Below are positions 7,593 through 13,982 of a stretch of 14,288 nucleotides of DNA, piece after piece. Below the pieces are notes generated by a model. That model was not told the origin of the DNA. It saw only the letters and a program-made list of their open reading frames with translations, and made no database searches. The stretch covers positions 1 to 14,288 of the forward strand of contig CALEGD010000032.1 in NCBI GenBank assembly GCA_937877075.1. Reading direction: 5' to 3'. Position 1 is the first letter of the stretch, and the number at the start of each line of letters is the position of its first letter. A program made the position numbers and the translations under genes. The DNA is from an uncultured Acholeplasmatales bacterium. Lineage in GTDB: Bacteria; Bacillota_I; Bacilli_A; ML615J-28; CAG-698.

Positions 7593-8528
7593 GTGCTTTT
7601 CGTTGTTGGAGGATTAACTTTATTTCTCTTTGGTTTGAATTTAATGCGTGATTCTTTGATTAAGCTCAACAATGAGAAGCTTAGGCGTTTATTAAATAGA
7701 GCGACCGGAAGCAAAATTAGAGCCCTTCTTACCGGGATCCTCGCAACTACACTCATTCAATCCTCCTCGGGGGTCACAGCAATTGTTGTTGCCCTTATCT
7801 GTGCTAACCTTCTCAGTCTGTCAGAAGGACTGATGGTAATGATTGGTTCGAATATTGGAACCACAACAACTGCTTTTGTTTTCACATTACAAATCGAAAG
7901 ATATAGTCTTATATTTATCATTGCCGGCTATATTTTATTATTATTTAAAAACCGAAAACTATCTAATGTCGGTAGTATAATTATTGGTTTTGGTTTGATA
8001 TTCCTAGGTATTGATATTATGAATCAAGGTTTAAACTTCATCTCCGACTCTACATATTTTTTAAATATCATGCTTATACTTTCCGATAATCCTATTAACA
8101 GTTTCATCGGTGGAACAATCATCAGCGCTTTGATTCAATCTTCAAGTGTCACAATTGGATTTGCTCAAAATCTCTATGCCATCGGTTCAATTCCATTAAA
8201 AGCAGCCATCAGCATTATGCTCGGAGCCAATATTGGCACGACAATAGCAAGTTTAATCGTTGCGGTTTCCTCAACTAAAGAAGCAAAGGCCGCTCTTTAT
8301 GTTAATATCATTTTTAATTTGGTCGGAGGCATAGTCTTTCTCGCCCTGCTTGATCCGTTTGCCGGACTTTTCCGTTACCTTGAAAGAATTACATTGAACA
8401 AAAAATTGACCGTTGCATATTCTCATCTTTTCTTTAATGTTTTAAGTACCGTCATCTTCTATTTCATTTTTGACGCAGTTGTAAATCTAACCCAAAGAAA
8501 ACTTGAACTAGAAGCAAAAATAAATTGA
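7593..8528 (+). CDS. Na/Pi cotransporter family protein, membrane core only
   Basis: Second NptA-type protein, a paralogue of the gene 85 bases upstream. Over 311 aa both repeats are intact: QSSSG/SNIGTT (56-60 and 86-91) and QSSSV/GANIGTT (182-186 and 211-217). The shared 'SSTKEAKAAL' segment (226-235) and C-terminal helices match the paralogue's core. The protein stops about 15 residues after the last helix, so the PhoU-like domain is absent altogether rather than truncated within it. The start is uncertain. GTG 7593 is the only ATG/GTG/TTG codon in frame ahead of the first helix, 12 bases after GGGAGGGGAG. An ATG two bases earlier (7591) opens only an 8-codon out-of-frame peptide. No clear promoter is seen, so it may depend on read-through of the preceding terminator. 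It ends at TGA, inside the next -35 box. Confidence 0.88.
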   Translation: MLFVVGGLTLFLFGLNLMRDSLIKLNNEKLRRLLNRATGSKIRALLTGILATTLIQSSSGVTAIVVALICANLLSLSEGLMVMIGSNIGTTTTAFVFTLQIERYSLIFIIAGYILLLFKNRKLSNVGSIIIGFGLIFLGIDIMNQGLNFISDSTYFLNIMLILSDNPINSFIGGTIISALIQSSSVTIGFAQNLYAIGSIPLKAAISIMLGANIGTTIASLIVAVSSTKEAKAALYVNIIFNLVGGIVFLALLDPFAGLFRYLERITLNKKLTVAYSHLFFNVLSTVIFYFIFDAVVNLTQRKLELEAKIN

Positions 8529-8553
8529 CATAATTAGGGTATTATGTTATGAT
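8525..8553 (+). promoter_or_regulatory. Promoter of the asnS T-box transcript
   Basis: A consensus TTGACA (8525-8530), a 17-base spacer and TATGAT (8548-8553) preceded by TGT, giving both a perfect -35 and an extended -10. The -35 box contains the TGA stop (8526-8528) of the second Na/Pi gene, so the two units are packed with no spare sequence. Transcription should begin near 8560. Confidence 0.85.
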
Positions 8554-8564
8554 ATCCTCATAAA

Positions 8565-8795
8565 ATAAACTTATAGGCAAAGAAAAGAAAAGTATTTAAA
8601 TCCCTTAGCCACAGTGAGCCGGAGACAGTGGAAACCCGGTCTAATATTTAAAGAAAGAACACTTGGAGCTGTTAGAAGAATTGAGTAGAACTAACCGTAA
8701 GCTGGCGTTAACAGCATAAGCGCAACATTTTGTTGAAATAAGGTGGTACCGCGGAGAATTTTCGTCCTTAAGAACTTTTCTTAAGGACTTTTTTT
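8565..8795 (+). promoter_or_regulatory. T-box riboswitch, asparagine-specific (AAC specifier)
   Basis: A leader RNA that reads the charging state of tRNA-Asn and allows asnS transcription when it is uncharged. Stem I: AGTA (8591-8594), then a stem pairing 8595-8601 with 8646-8652, and the distal GAGCCGG...GTGGAAACCCGG element (8615-8639). The specifier loop contains GA-AAC-AC, with specifier codon AAC at 8658-8660, matching Asn and the downstream gene. Stem III: CAACA/TGTTG (8723-8735). T-box sequence AGGTGGTACCGCGG (8741-8754), with the tRNA-end-binding bulge TGGT at 8744-8747. The competing terminator has an 11-bp stem, GTCCTTAAGAA / TTCTTAAGGAC (8764-8774 and 8778-8788), followed by seven T. 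In the antiterminator AAGG (8740-8743) can pair with CCTT (8766-8769), which disrupts it. Confidence 0.95.
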
Positions 8796-8808
8796 ATAGG
8801 AGGTAAAA

Positions 8809-10197
8809 ATGAAAATTAGCTTAAAGCAACTTAGCAAAGATTTTAAAAATCTTTCAGAAAAACAGGTTACTATACAGGGATGGATCAAAACCAATCGTAA
8901 CCAAAAAGAATTTGGGTTCATAAACCTCAATGATGGTTCTACCCTCTCAAATATTCAGATTGTTTATGACAAATCTCTTCTTAATTTTGAAGAGGTTTCT
9001 AAATTAGGCGTTGGCTGCAGTCTCACTGTGAGCGGAAGACTTGTCCTTACACCTAAGGCAAGGCAACTCTATGAAATTAAAGCAACAGAAGTCCTCCTTG
9101 AAGGAGATTCCCCAGAAACATTCCCAATCCAACCTAAGAAGCATTCCCGGGAATTTCTTCGAGAAGTAGCCCATCTGCGTCCAAGAACAAATCTTTTTAA
9201 TGCAACCTTTAGAGTAAGAAGTCTTTTGGCCTATGCAATACATGATTTCTTTATAAAAAGAGATTTTATCTATGTTCATACTCCCATTATCACTGCGAGT
9301 GATGCGGAAGGAGCGGGGGAAATGTTTAGAGTAACAACCCTGGACCTTGAAAAACTGCCTAAAGATAAGGAAGGTAAAATTGATTATTCAAAAGATTTTT
9401 TCGGTAAATCCACTAATTTGACCGTCTCCGGACAATTAGAAGCTGAAATCTACGCAATGGCTTTTAAAAACGTCTACACTTTTGGCCCAACCTTCAGAGC
9501 TGAAAACTCGAATACTCCTCGCCATGCTTCCGAATTCTGGATGATTGAACCTGAAATGGCTTTTGCAGATCTAGAAGACGATATGAATTTGGTTGAAGAT
9601 ATGATTAAATATGTCATCAGCTATATTTTGGAAAACGCAAAAGAAGAGCTTGAGTTTTTCGACAAATTCGTTTATCCCGGCAAAATTAAACAACTAGAAG
9701 AACTTGTAAACTCAAAAATTTTGGTTTGCGAATATCGTAATGCTATAGAAATACTTCAAGATTCGAATTATAAATTCGAAAACAGAATAAAGTTTGGCGA
9801 CGATCTTGCAACCGAACATGAAAAGTATCTCACAGATATTCATTTTAAATCCCCTGTTTTCGTTGTAAACTGGCCAAAAGATATTAAAGCTTTTTATATG
9901 CGTCTAAATGACGATGGTGAAACAGTTGCTGCTGTAGACCTTTTAGTGCCTGGTTCCGGTGAACTGGTAGGTGGAAGTCAACGTGAAGAAAGATTAGATA
10001 AGTTAATTAAACGCATGGAAGAGATGAAAGTTCCGACTGAAGAAATGCAATGGTATCTTGATTTGCGTAGGTATGGGGGTACAAAACATGCTGGTTTCGG
10101 TCTCGGATTCGAGCGTTTAATCATGTATGTTACAGGACTTGAAAATATCCGTGATGTCATCCCCTTCCCACGCACTCCAAAAAATTGTGAATATTAA
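8809..10197 (+). CDS. asnS: Asparaginyl-tRNA synthetase
   Basis: Class IIb synthetase that charges tRNA-Asn. An N-terminal OB-fold anticodon-binding domain (about 1-105, with GWIKTNR at 24-30) joins the catalytic core. AHLRPRT is at 121-127, motif 2 (FRAENSNTPRHASEFW) at 229-244 and motif 3 (GLGFERLIMYV) at 431-441, ending in RDVIPFPRTP. The DFFGK and TVSGQL segments (196-210) are typical of AsnRS rather than AspRS. At 462 aa the length is normal. The ATG follows AGGAGG, 5 bases away, right after the T-box terminator run. Direct AsnRS implies that Asn-tRNA need not be made by transamidation. It ends at a shared hairpin facing the collagen-like gene. Confidence 0.98.
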   Translation: MKISLKQLSKDFKNLSEKQVTIQGWIKTNRNQKEFGFINLNDGSTLSNIQIVYDKSLLNFEEVSKLGVGCSLTVSGRLVLTPKARQLYEIKATEVLLEGDSPETFPIQPKKHSREFLREVAHLRPRTNLFNATFRVRSLLAYAIHDFFIKRDFIYVHTPIITASDAEGAGEMFRVTTLDLEKLPKDKEGKIDYSKDFFGKSTNLTVSGQLEAEIYAMAFKNVYTFGPTFRAENSNTPRHASEFWMIEPEMAFADLEDDMNLVEDMIKYVISYILENAKEELEFFDKFVYPGKIKQLEELVNSKILVCEYRNAIEILQDSNYKFENRIKFGDDLATEHEKYLTDIHFKSPVFVVNWPKDIKAFYMRLNDDGETVAAVDLLVPGSGELVGGSQREERLDKLIKRMEEMKVPTEEMQWYLDLRRYGGTKHAGFGLGFERLIMYVTGLENIRDVIPFPRTPKNCEY

Positions 10198-10203
10198 AAT
10201 TTA

Positions 10204-10241
10204 AAAAGCTAAGATTTTATTTTATTTATCTCTTAGCTTTT
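10204..10241. terminator. Bidirectional terminator between asnS and the collagen-like gene
   Basis: An 11-bp stem AAAAGCTAAGA / TCTTAGCTTTT (10204-10214 and 10231-10241) with a 16-base T-rich loop. Rightward it follows asnS and is trailed by TCTTATC. Leftward, for the collagen-like gene, it is trailed by the better U-run TTTTTAAATTTT. The two genes converge on it. Confidence 0.75.
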
Positions 10242-10249
10242 CTTATCTC

Positions 10250-10283
10250 AAAAGGCTATTTAAATGAAATTGTATAGCTTTTT
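10250..10283. terminator. Second hairpin in the convergent intergenic region
   Basis: AAAAGGCTAT (10250-10259) pairs with ATAGCTTTTT (10274-10283) with one G-U pair on the plus strand and a 14-base loop, followed rightward by GTTTTATT. It probably backs up termination of asnS. On the minus strand it begins four bases after the collagen-like stop codon. Confidence 0.5.
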
Positions 10284-10286
10284 GTT

Positions 10287-11006
10287 TTATTGAATGTTTA
10301 TACCCCCACTGACAAAACCTCGCAAGTTTATGACCGGTATCTGACCGACCGCGTTCACAAACATTACTAAAAGCAGTCTGTCATTTGGTAATAAATCAAT
10401 GTTAAGATTATTTGCAGAAGCTGAAACGATACTTCCTACCGGCACCATTCCCGAATAATTCGGCTGCAATTGTAGAATCGCAGTTGGAAAAGGTGAAAAA
10501 ACATTATTTCCGACACTGCCACGATATAATTGCGCAGAAACCGTAACAGTAGTATTTACGAAATTATGCGGTGTGGATGTGCTAAATAAAACTGAAAAGG
10601 CGGTAATCTTTCCTGCCCTTGGCACAATAAAAGCGAAGTTCGAGTTTTCATCGGACAAATTTATTGGATTATTCAAAAAATTCTGTGAAACGGCCGAACC
10701 TCCAAAACCAACAAATGCTGGAAATCCGGGAACACCCCCGCCCCTAGTACCGATTATTATGTCATTCCCTGAGGAAAAAGGAATTATTGCTCCGGCTCCC
10801 GACTCTCCTGGCGGTCCCTGAGGTCCTGGAGGGCCTTGCGGTCCGGCTTCACCTTGTGGACCTTGTTGGCCTATAGAACCTGGTGGTCCGGCCGGCCCTC
10901 TCGATCCCGGGGGGCCCGGTGGTCCCGGGAATCCTCTGGGGCCTCTTTCACCCTGACCTCTTCGATGACGACAAAAATCGCACTCGTGATCATCAAAAAA
11001 ATCTAT
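10287..11006 (-). CDS. Short collagen-like surface protein with BclB-type C-terminal domain
   Basis: Probable spore- or cell-surface filament protein. Read from ATA 11006, it has 239 residues. Residues 1-18 form a charged leader with Cys9, Cys12 and flanking His (H-E-C-D-F-C-R-H). Seventeen uninterrupted Gly-X-Y triplets (19-69; Pro/Gln/Arg/Glu rich, starting [15 protein letters not shown]) form a collagen-like rod. A Ser/Thr/Val/Asn-rich beta domain (70-239) follows, with '[20 protein letters not shown]', '[10 protein letters not shown]' and '[10 protein letters not shown]'. I recognise this as the BclB C-terminal domain of exosporium glycoproteins. There is no signal peptide or anchor. No ATG, GTG or TTG occurs in frame between the upstream stop (11031-11033) and the rod. 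ATA 11006 sits 8 bases after AAGGAGG (11021-11015); ATT 11012 is the alternative. The rod is visibly G+C-rich against its surroundings. Confidence 0.85.
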   Translation of the reverse strand: MDFFDDHECDFCRHRRGQGERGPRGFPGPPGPPGSRGPAGPPGSIGQQGPQGEAGPQGPPGPQGPPGESGAGAIIPFSSGNDIIIGTRGGGVPGFPAFVGFGGSAVSQNFLNNPINLSDENSNFAFIVPRAGKITAFSVLFSTSTPHNFVNTTVTVSAQLYRGSVGNNVFSPFPTAILQLQPNYSGMVPVGSIVSASANNLNIDLLPNDRLLLVMFVNAVGQIPVINLRGFVSGGINIQ

Positions 11007-11041
11007 ATAAATCCCCTCCTTCTGAGCCGTTTAACTCAATA

Positions 11042-11068
11042 TATCATATGCTAACCTTATTTTATTGT
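11042..11068 (-). promoter_or_regulatory. Candidate sigma-K-type promoter of the collagen-like gene
   Basis: Minus strand: AC (11068-11067), 16 bases, then CATATGATA (11050-11042). This fits the Bacillus sigma-K pattern AC-N16/17-CATANNNTA. The predicted start near 11035 gives a leader of about 30 bases carrying AAGGAGG. TATGAT inside the box could also serve as a housekeeping -10, but the -35 region (TTACAA) is then poor and there is no TGN extension. A match this short can arise by chance in A+T-rich DNA. Confidence 0.45.
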
Positions 11069-11107
11069 AATTTACAATAACCCATTACTGAATTATTATA
11101 GTAAAAC

Positions 11108-11134
11108 AAAAAAATCCATACCTTACGGCATGGA
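11108..11134 (-). terminator. Terminator of ppdK
   Basis: Minus-strand hairpin TCCATGCC-GTAA-GGTATGGA (11134-11115): an 8-bp stem with one G-U pair and a GNRA-type tetraloop, followed by TTTTTTTGTTTT. On the plus strand the same position would be an A/C mismatch, so the structure favours the leftward transcript. It starts 8 bases after the ppdK stop. Confidence 0.85.
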
Positions 11135-11141
11135 AATTTTT

Positions 11142-13775
11142 TTATTTCTTTGCTTTCACAACGGCTTGAGCTGCTGCAAGACGAGCAATCGGTACACGAT
11201 ATGGTGAACAGGAAACATAATCAAGTCCGATTCTATTAAAGAATTCGATAGAAGAAGGTTCTCCTCCGTGTTCTCCACAAACACCAAGTTTCAAATTGCT
11301 CTTTACGGAACGGCCTTTTTCAACTGCCATTTCAACAAGGACACCAACACCATTTTGGTCAATTCTTGCAAACGGATCAGATTCAAACACGCGTTTTGAA
11401 TAATAATCACTCAAGAATTTTCCGGCGTCATCGCGGCTGAAGCCAAATGTCATCTGAGTTAAGTCATTGGTTCCAAAACTAAAGAAGTCTGCTTCTTTTG
11501 CTATATGATCGGCTCTAACTGCCGCTCTTGGAATTTCAATCATAGTCCCAACATGATAATCGACATTCATATTGCTTTCCTTAAGAATCTTGTCTGCAGT
11601 ATTAACCACGACTTCCTTAACATATTTTAGTTCTTTTTCGTCTCCGATCAACGGAATCATAATTTCCGGTACGGCGGTATATTCAGGATTGCGTTTCTTA
11701 ACATTAATATAAGCTTCGATCACAGCCTTGGTCTGCATTTCCGCAAGTTCAGGATAAGAAACTGCCAAGCGGCAACCACGATGTCCCATCATTGGGTTAG
11801 TTTCATGCAGTTCAGCGATCTTAGTATTTAACTTTTCAACGCTAACACCCATCTCTTCCGCTAATTCCTTAATTGCCTCAGGAGCGGTAGGGAGGAATTC
11901 ATGTAGCGGCGGATCAAGGTAACGAACGGTAACAGGAAAATTACCCATAGCTTCAAATAAGGCTTCAAAGTCGCCTCTTTGCATCGGAAGAAGTTTTTCC
12001 AATGCAGCCGTTCTTTGTTCGGTATTGTCCGCAAGAATCATTTCTCTCATCGCTTTGATTCTTGTAGAATCAAAGAACATATGTTCGGTACGGCAGAGTC
12101 CGATTCCTTCAGCACCAAACTCTCTTGCTTGTTTTGCATCTTTTGGAGTATCTGCATTTGTCCGGATTTTTAATCTGCGGAATTCATCACACCAACTCAT
12201 AAAAGTTTCAAAATCTCCGCTGATAGTTGCCGGAACTGTAGGAATCTGCTCAGCATAGACATTACCGGTTGTCCCATCTAATGAGATCCAATCTCCTAGA
12301 TTCAGGGTTTTTCCACCCAATTTGAAATATCCTTTTTCTTCAGAAATCTCCATTTCCTTAACGCCTGATACGCAACATTTACCCATTCCCCGAGCTACAA
12401 CGGCCGCATGAGAAGTCATTCCGCCTCTAGCTGTTAAGAATCCTTCGGAAACATGCATACCTTCGATATCTTCAGGTGAAGTTTCTAATCTGACTAAAAC
12501 AACTTGTTTTCCTTCTTTACGCATTTTAACAACTTGTTCAACATTGAAAGCAACTTGTCCGCAAGCGGCTCCGGGTGATGCCGGTAAACCAGCTCCAATC
12601 GGTTGAGCTTTTTTCAAAGCAGCAACATCGAATTGAGGATGGAGAAGGTCATCAAGTTGTTCAGGTTGAACAAGCAATAATGCTCTTTCCTTAGAAAGCA
12701 TTCCTTCTTCTACCAATTCAACGGCAATTCTTAATGCTGCTTGGGCAGTTCTTTTACCGCTCCGGGTTTGCAAGAGATAGAGTTTCCCATTTTCAATAGT
12801 GAATTCGATATCTTGCATATCACGGAAGTGATTTTCTAATTTATTTGCAAGTGACATAAATTCCTGATAAATTTCAGGCATTTCATTTTCCAATGCGGAA
12901 ATCTGTTGAGGTGTTCTGACTCCGGCAACAACATCCTCGCCCTGAGCGTTAATTAAATATTCTCCGTAAATCTTTTTCTCACCGGTTGCAGGATTTCTTG
13001 TAAAGGCAACTCCGGTTCCGGAAGTATTACCCATATTCCCATAAACCATTGATTGTACGTTTACGGCTGTTCCCCAATCGGATGGAATATTATGCATCTT
13101 ACGATAGTAGTTTGCACGTGGGTTTTCCCAAGATTCAAAGACGGCATTAATTGCACCGATTAATTGTTCTTTAGGTTCAAAAGGAAATTCACTGTTTAAT
13201 TCTTTCTTATAGAAAGCCTTAAAATTGGTAATCATTTCTTTTAAATCTTCCGTTGTAAATTCAGTATCGTATTCAATATTGCGTTCTTTTTTCATTTCGT
13301 CGATAATTTCTTCAAAACGGCTCTTTGCGAGTCCCATAACAACATCTGAATACATTTGAATAAAACGACGATATGAATCGTAGGCAAAACTTGGATTTCC
13401 GGTTGCTTCCGCAAGACCGGCCACAACTTCCTCGTTGAGTCCCAAGTTAAGAATAGTGTCCATCATACCCGGCATGGAGACTCTAGCACCACTTCTTACT
13501 GACACCAGTAGTGGGTTCTTTGGATCACCGAATTTTTTACCAGTGATATCTTCAAGTTTTTCCAACGAACTTTGAATTTGCTTCATAATATCATCGGATA
13601 ATTTTTGATTGTTTTTGTAGTAATATGTACAGGCCTCAGTCGTAACTGTAAATCCTTGGGGGATCGGCAGACCTAATTTGGTCATTTGTCCTAAATTGGC
13701 GCCTTTGCCACCGACAAGGTTTTTCATCGTTTCATCGGTTTCTGTAAACATATAAACATACTTGTGTTCTGCCAT
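11142..13775 (-). CDS. ppdK: Pyruvate, phosphate dikinase
   Basis: A cytoplasmic enzyme that interconverts ATP + phosphate + pyruvate with AMP + PPi + PEP. In many anaerobes it runs glycolytically with PPi or supplies PEP for gluconeogenesis. The domains are complete over 877 aa: N-terminal ATP-grasp (about 1-340, beginning with the K-x-x-x-GGKGANL-type segment at 18-28 and including GARVSMPGMMDT at 96-107); the phosphohistidine domain with GGMTSHAAVVARGMG (451-465), where His456 is catalytic and Thr454 is the usual regulatory phosphorylation site; and the C-terminal TIM barrel with CRTEHMFF (561-568), RYLDPPLHEFLP (618-629) and GVCGEHGGEP (831-840), where Cys833 is the acid/base residue. The start is supported by AGGAGG six bases before the ATG. 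Monocistronic, with its own promoter and terminator. No PPDK regulatory-protein gene is visible. Confidence 0.98.
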   Translation of the reverse strand: MAEHKYVYMFTETDETMKNLVGGKGANLGQMTKLGLPIPQGFTVTTEACTYYYKNNQKLSDDIMKQIQSSLEKLEDITGKKFGDPKNPLLVSVRSGARVSMPGMMDTILNLGLNEEVVAGLAEATGNPSFAYDSYRRFIQMYSDVVMGLAKSRFEEIIDEMKKERNIEYDTEFTTEDLKEMITNFKAFYKKELNSEFPFEPKEQLIGAINAVFESWENPRANYYRKMHNIPSDWGTAVNVQSMVYGNMGNTSGTGVAFTRNPATGEKKIYGEYLINAQGEDVVAGVRTPQQISALENEMPEIYQEFMSLANKLENHFRDMQDIEFTIENGKLYLLQTRSGKRTAQAALRIAVELVEEGMLSKERALLLVQPEQLDDLLHPQFDVAALKKAQPIGAGLPASPGAACGQVAFNVEQVVKMRKEGKQVVLVRLETSPEDIEGMHVSEGFLTARGGMTSHAAVVARGMGKCCVSGVKEMEISEEKGYFKLGGKTLNLGDWISLDGTTGNVYAEQIPTVPATISGDFETFMSWCDEFRRLKIRTNADTPKDAKQAREFGAEGIGLCRTEHMFFDSTRIKAMREMILADNTEQRTAALEKLLPMQRGDFEALFEAMGNFPVTVRYLDPPLHEFLPTAPEAIKELAEEMGVSVEKLNTKIAELHETNPMMGHRGCRLAVSYPELAEMQTKAVIEAYINVKKRNPEYTAVPEIMIPLIGDEKELKYVKEVVVNTADKILKESNMNVDYHVGTMIEIPRAAVRADHIAKEADFFSFGTNDLTQMTFGFSRDDAGKFLSDYYSKRVFESDPFARIDQNGVGVLVEMAVEKGRSVKSNLKLGVCGEHGGEPSSIEFFNRIGLDYVSCSPYRVPIARLAAAQAVVKAKK

Positions 13776-13798
13776 ATTTACCTCCTAAATTCTTTCTA

Positions 13799-13807
13799 AT
13801 TATAGCA
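13799..13807 (-). promoter_or_regulatory. ppdK promoter, extended -10
   Basis: Minus-strand TGCTATAAT (TATAAT at 13804-13799). The -35 region at 17 bases (TTTATT, 13827-13822) is weak. The predicted start near 13792 gives a short leader containing AGGAGG. Confidence 0.65.
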
Positions 13808-13856
13808 CATTGTTTTATAAAAATAAATATATTAAGAGTTTAATCGTTTTCATTTC

Positions 13857-13895
13857 CAAAAAAATAGAAATTATCGCATTTTTTAGCGATTATTT
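13857..13895 (-). terminator. Terminator-like hairpin upstream of ppdK
   Basis: ATCGC / GCGAT arms (13873-13877 and 13886-13890), extended by three more A-T pairs beyond one mismatch, with an 8-base loop. On the minus strand it is followed by TTTCTATTTTTTT. It lies between the ppdK promoter and the TATAAT at 13951-13946, so it would stop leftward transcripts before the ppdK promoter. Confidence 0.6.
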
Positions 13896-13939
13896 TTCAT
13901 TTTTGCTTAATTGAAAATTATCAACACGCTTCTTTAACT
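13857..13939 (-). ncRNA. Possible short transcript between right-hand gene and ppdK
   Basis: A minus-strand TGGTATAAT box and, about 70 bases on, a hairpin plus T-run would delimit an RNA of roughly 70-80 bases. No convincing open frame lies inside (only a few codons, with no ribosome binding site). It may equally be just an unused promoter-like site followed by a backup terminator. Not matched to any RNA family by eye. Confidence 0.25.
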
Positions 13940-13945
13940 TCCCAT

Positions 13946-13954
13946 ATTATACCA
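13946..13954 (-). promoter_or_regulatory. Promoter-like extended -10 (leftward)
   Basis: Minus-strand TGGTATAAT (TATAAT at 13951-13946), identical to the boxes at 1659-1667 and 5624-5632. It begins one base beyond the T-run of the preceding terminator. No recognisable -35 is present: the 17-base position falls in the terminator hairpin loop. Confidence 0.4.
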
Positions 13955-13982
13955 CAAAAATAAGACTGCATACGCAGCCTTA
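13955..13982 (-). terminator. Terminator of the right-hand membrane-protein gene
   Basis: Minus-strand hairpin with a 9-bp stem (TAAGGCTGC / GCAGTCTTA, one G-U pair; 13982-13974 and 13969-13961) and a GTAT loop, followed by TTTTTG. The TAA stop of the upstream gene forms the foot of the stem. Confidence 0.85.

Noticed and set aside
10803..10960. Repeat array or CRISPR-like pattern
   Set aside because: The periodicity is 9 bases and matches Gly-X-Y codons of one protein; there are no repeats of 20-40 bases with unique spacers.
10573..11080. Plus-strand open frames opposite the collagen-like gene
   Set aside because: They are antisense shadows of the Gly-Pro-rich region (Gly codons read as Pro and the reverse). 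They lack ribosome binding sites and resemble no protein.
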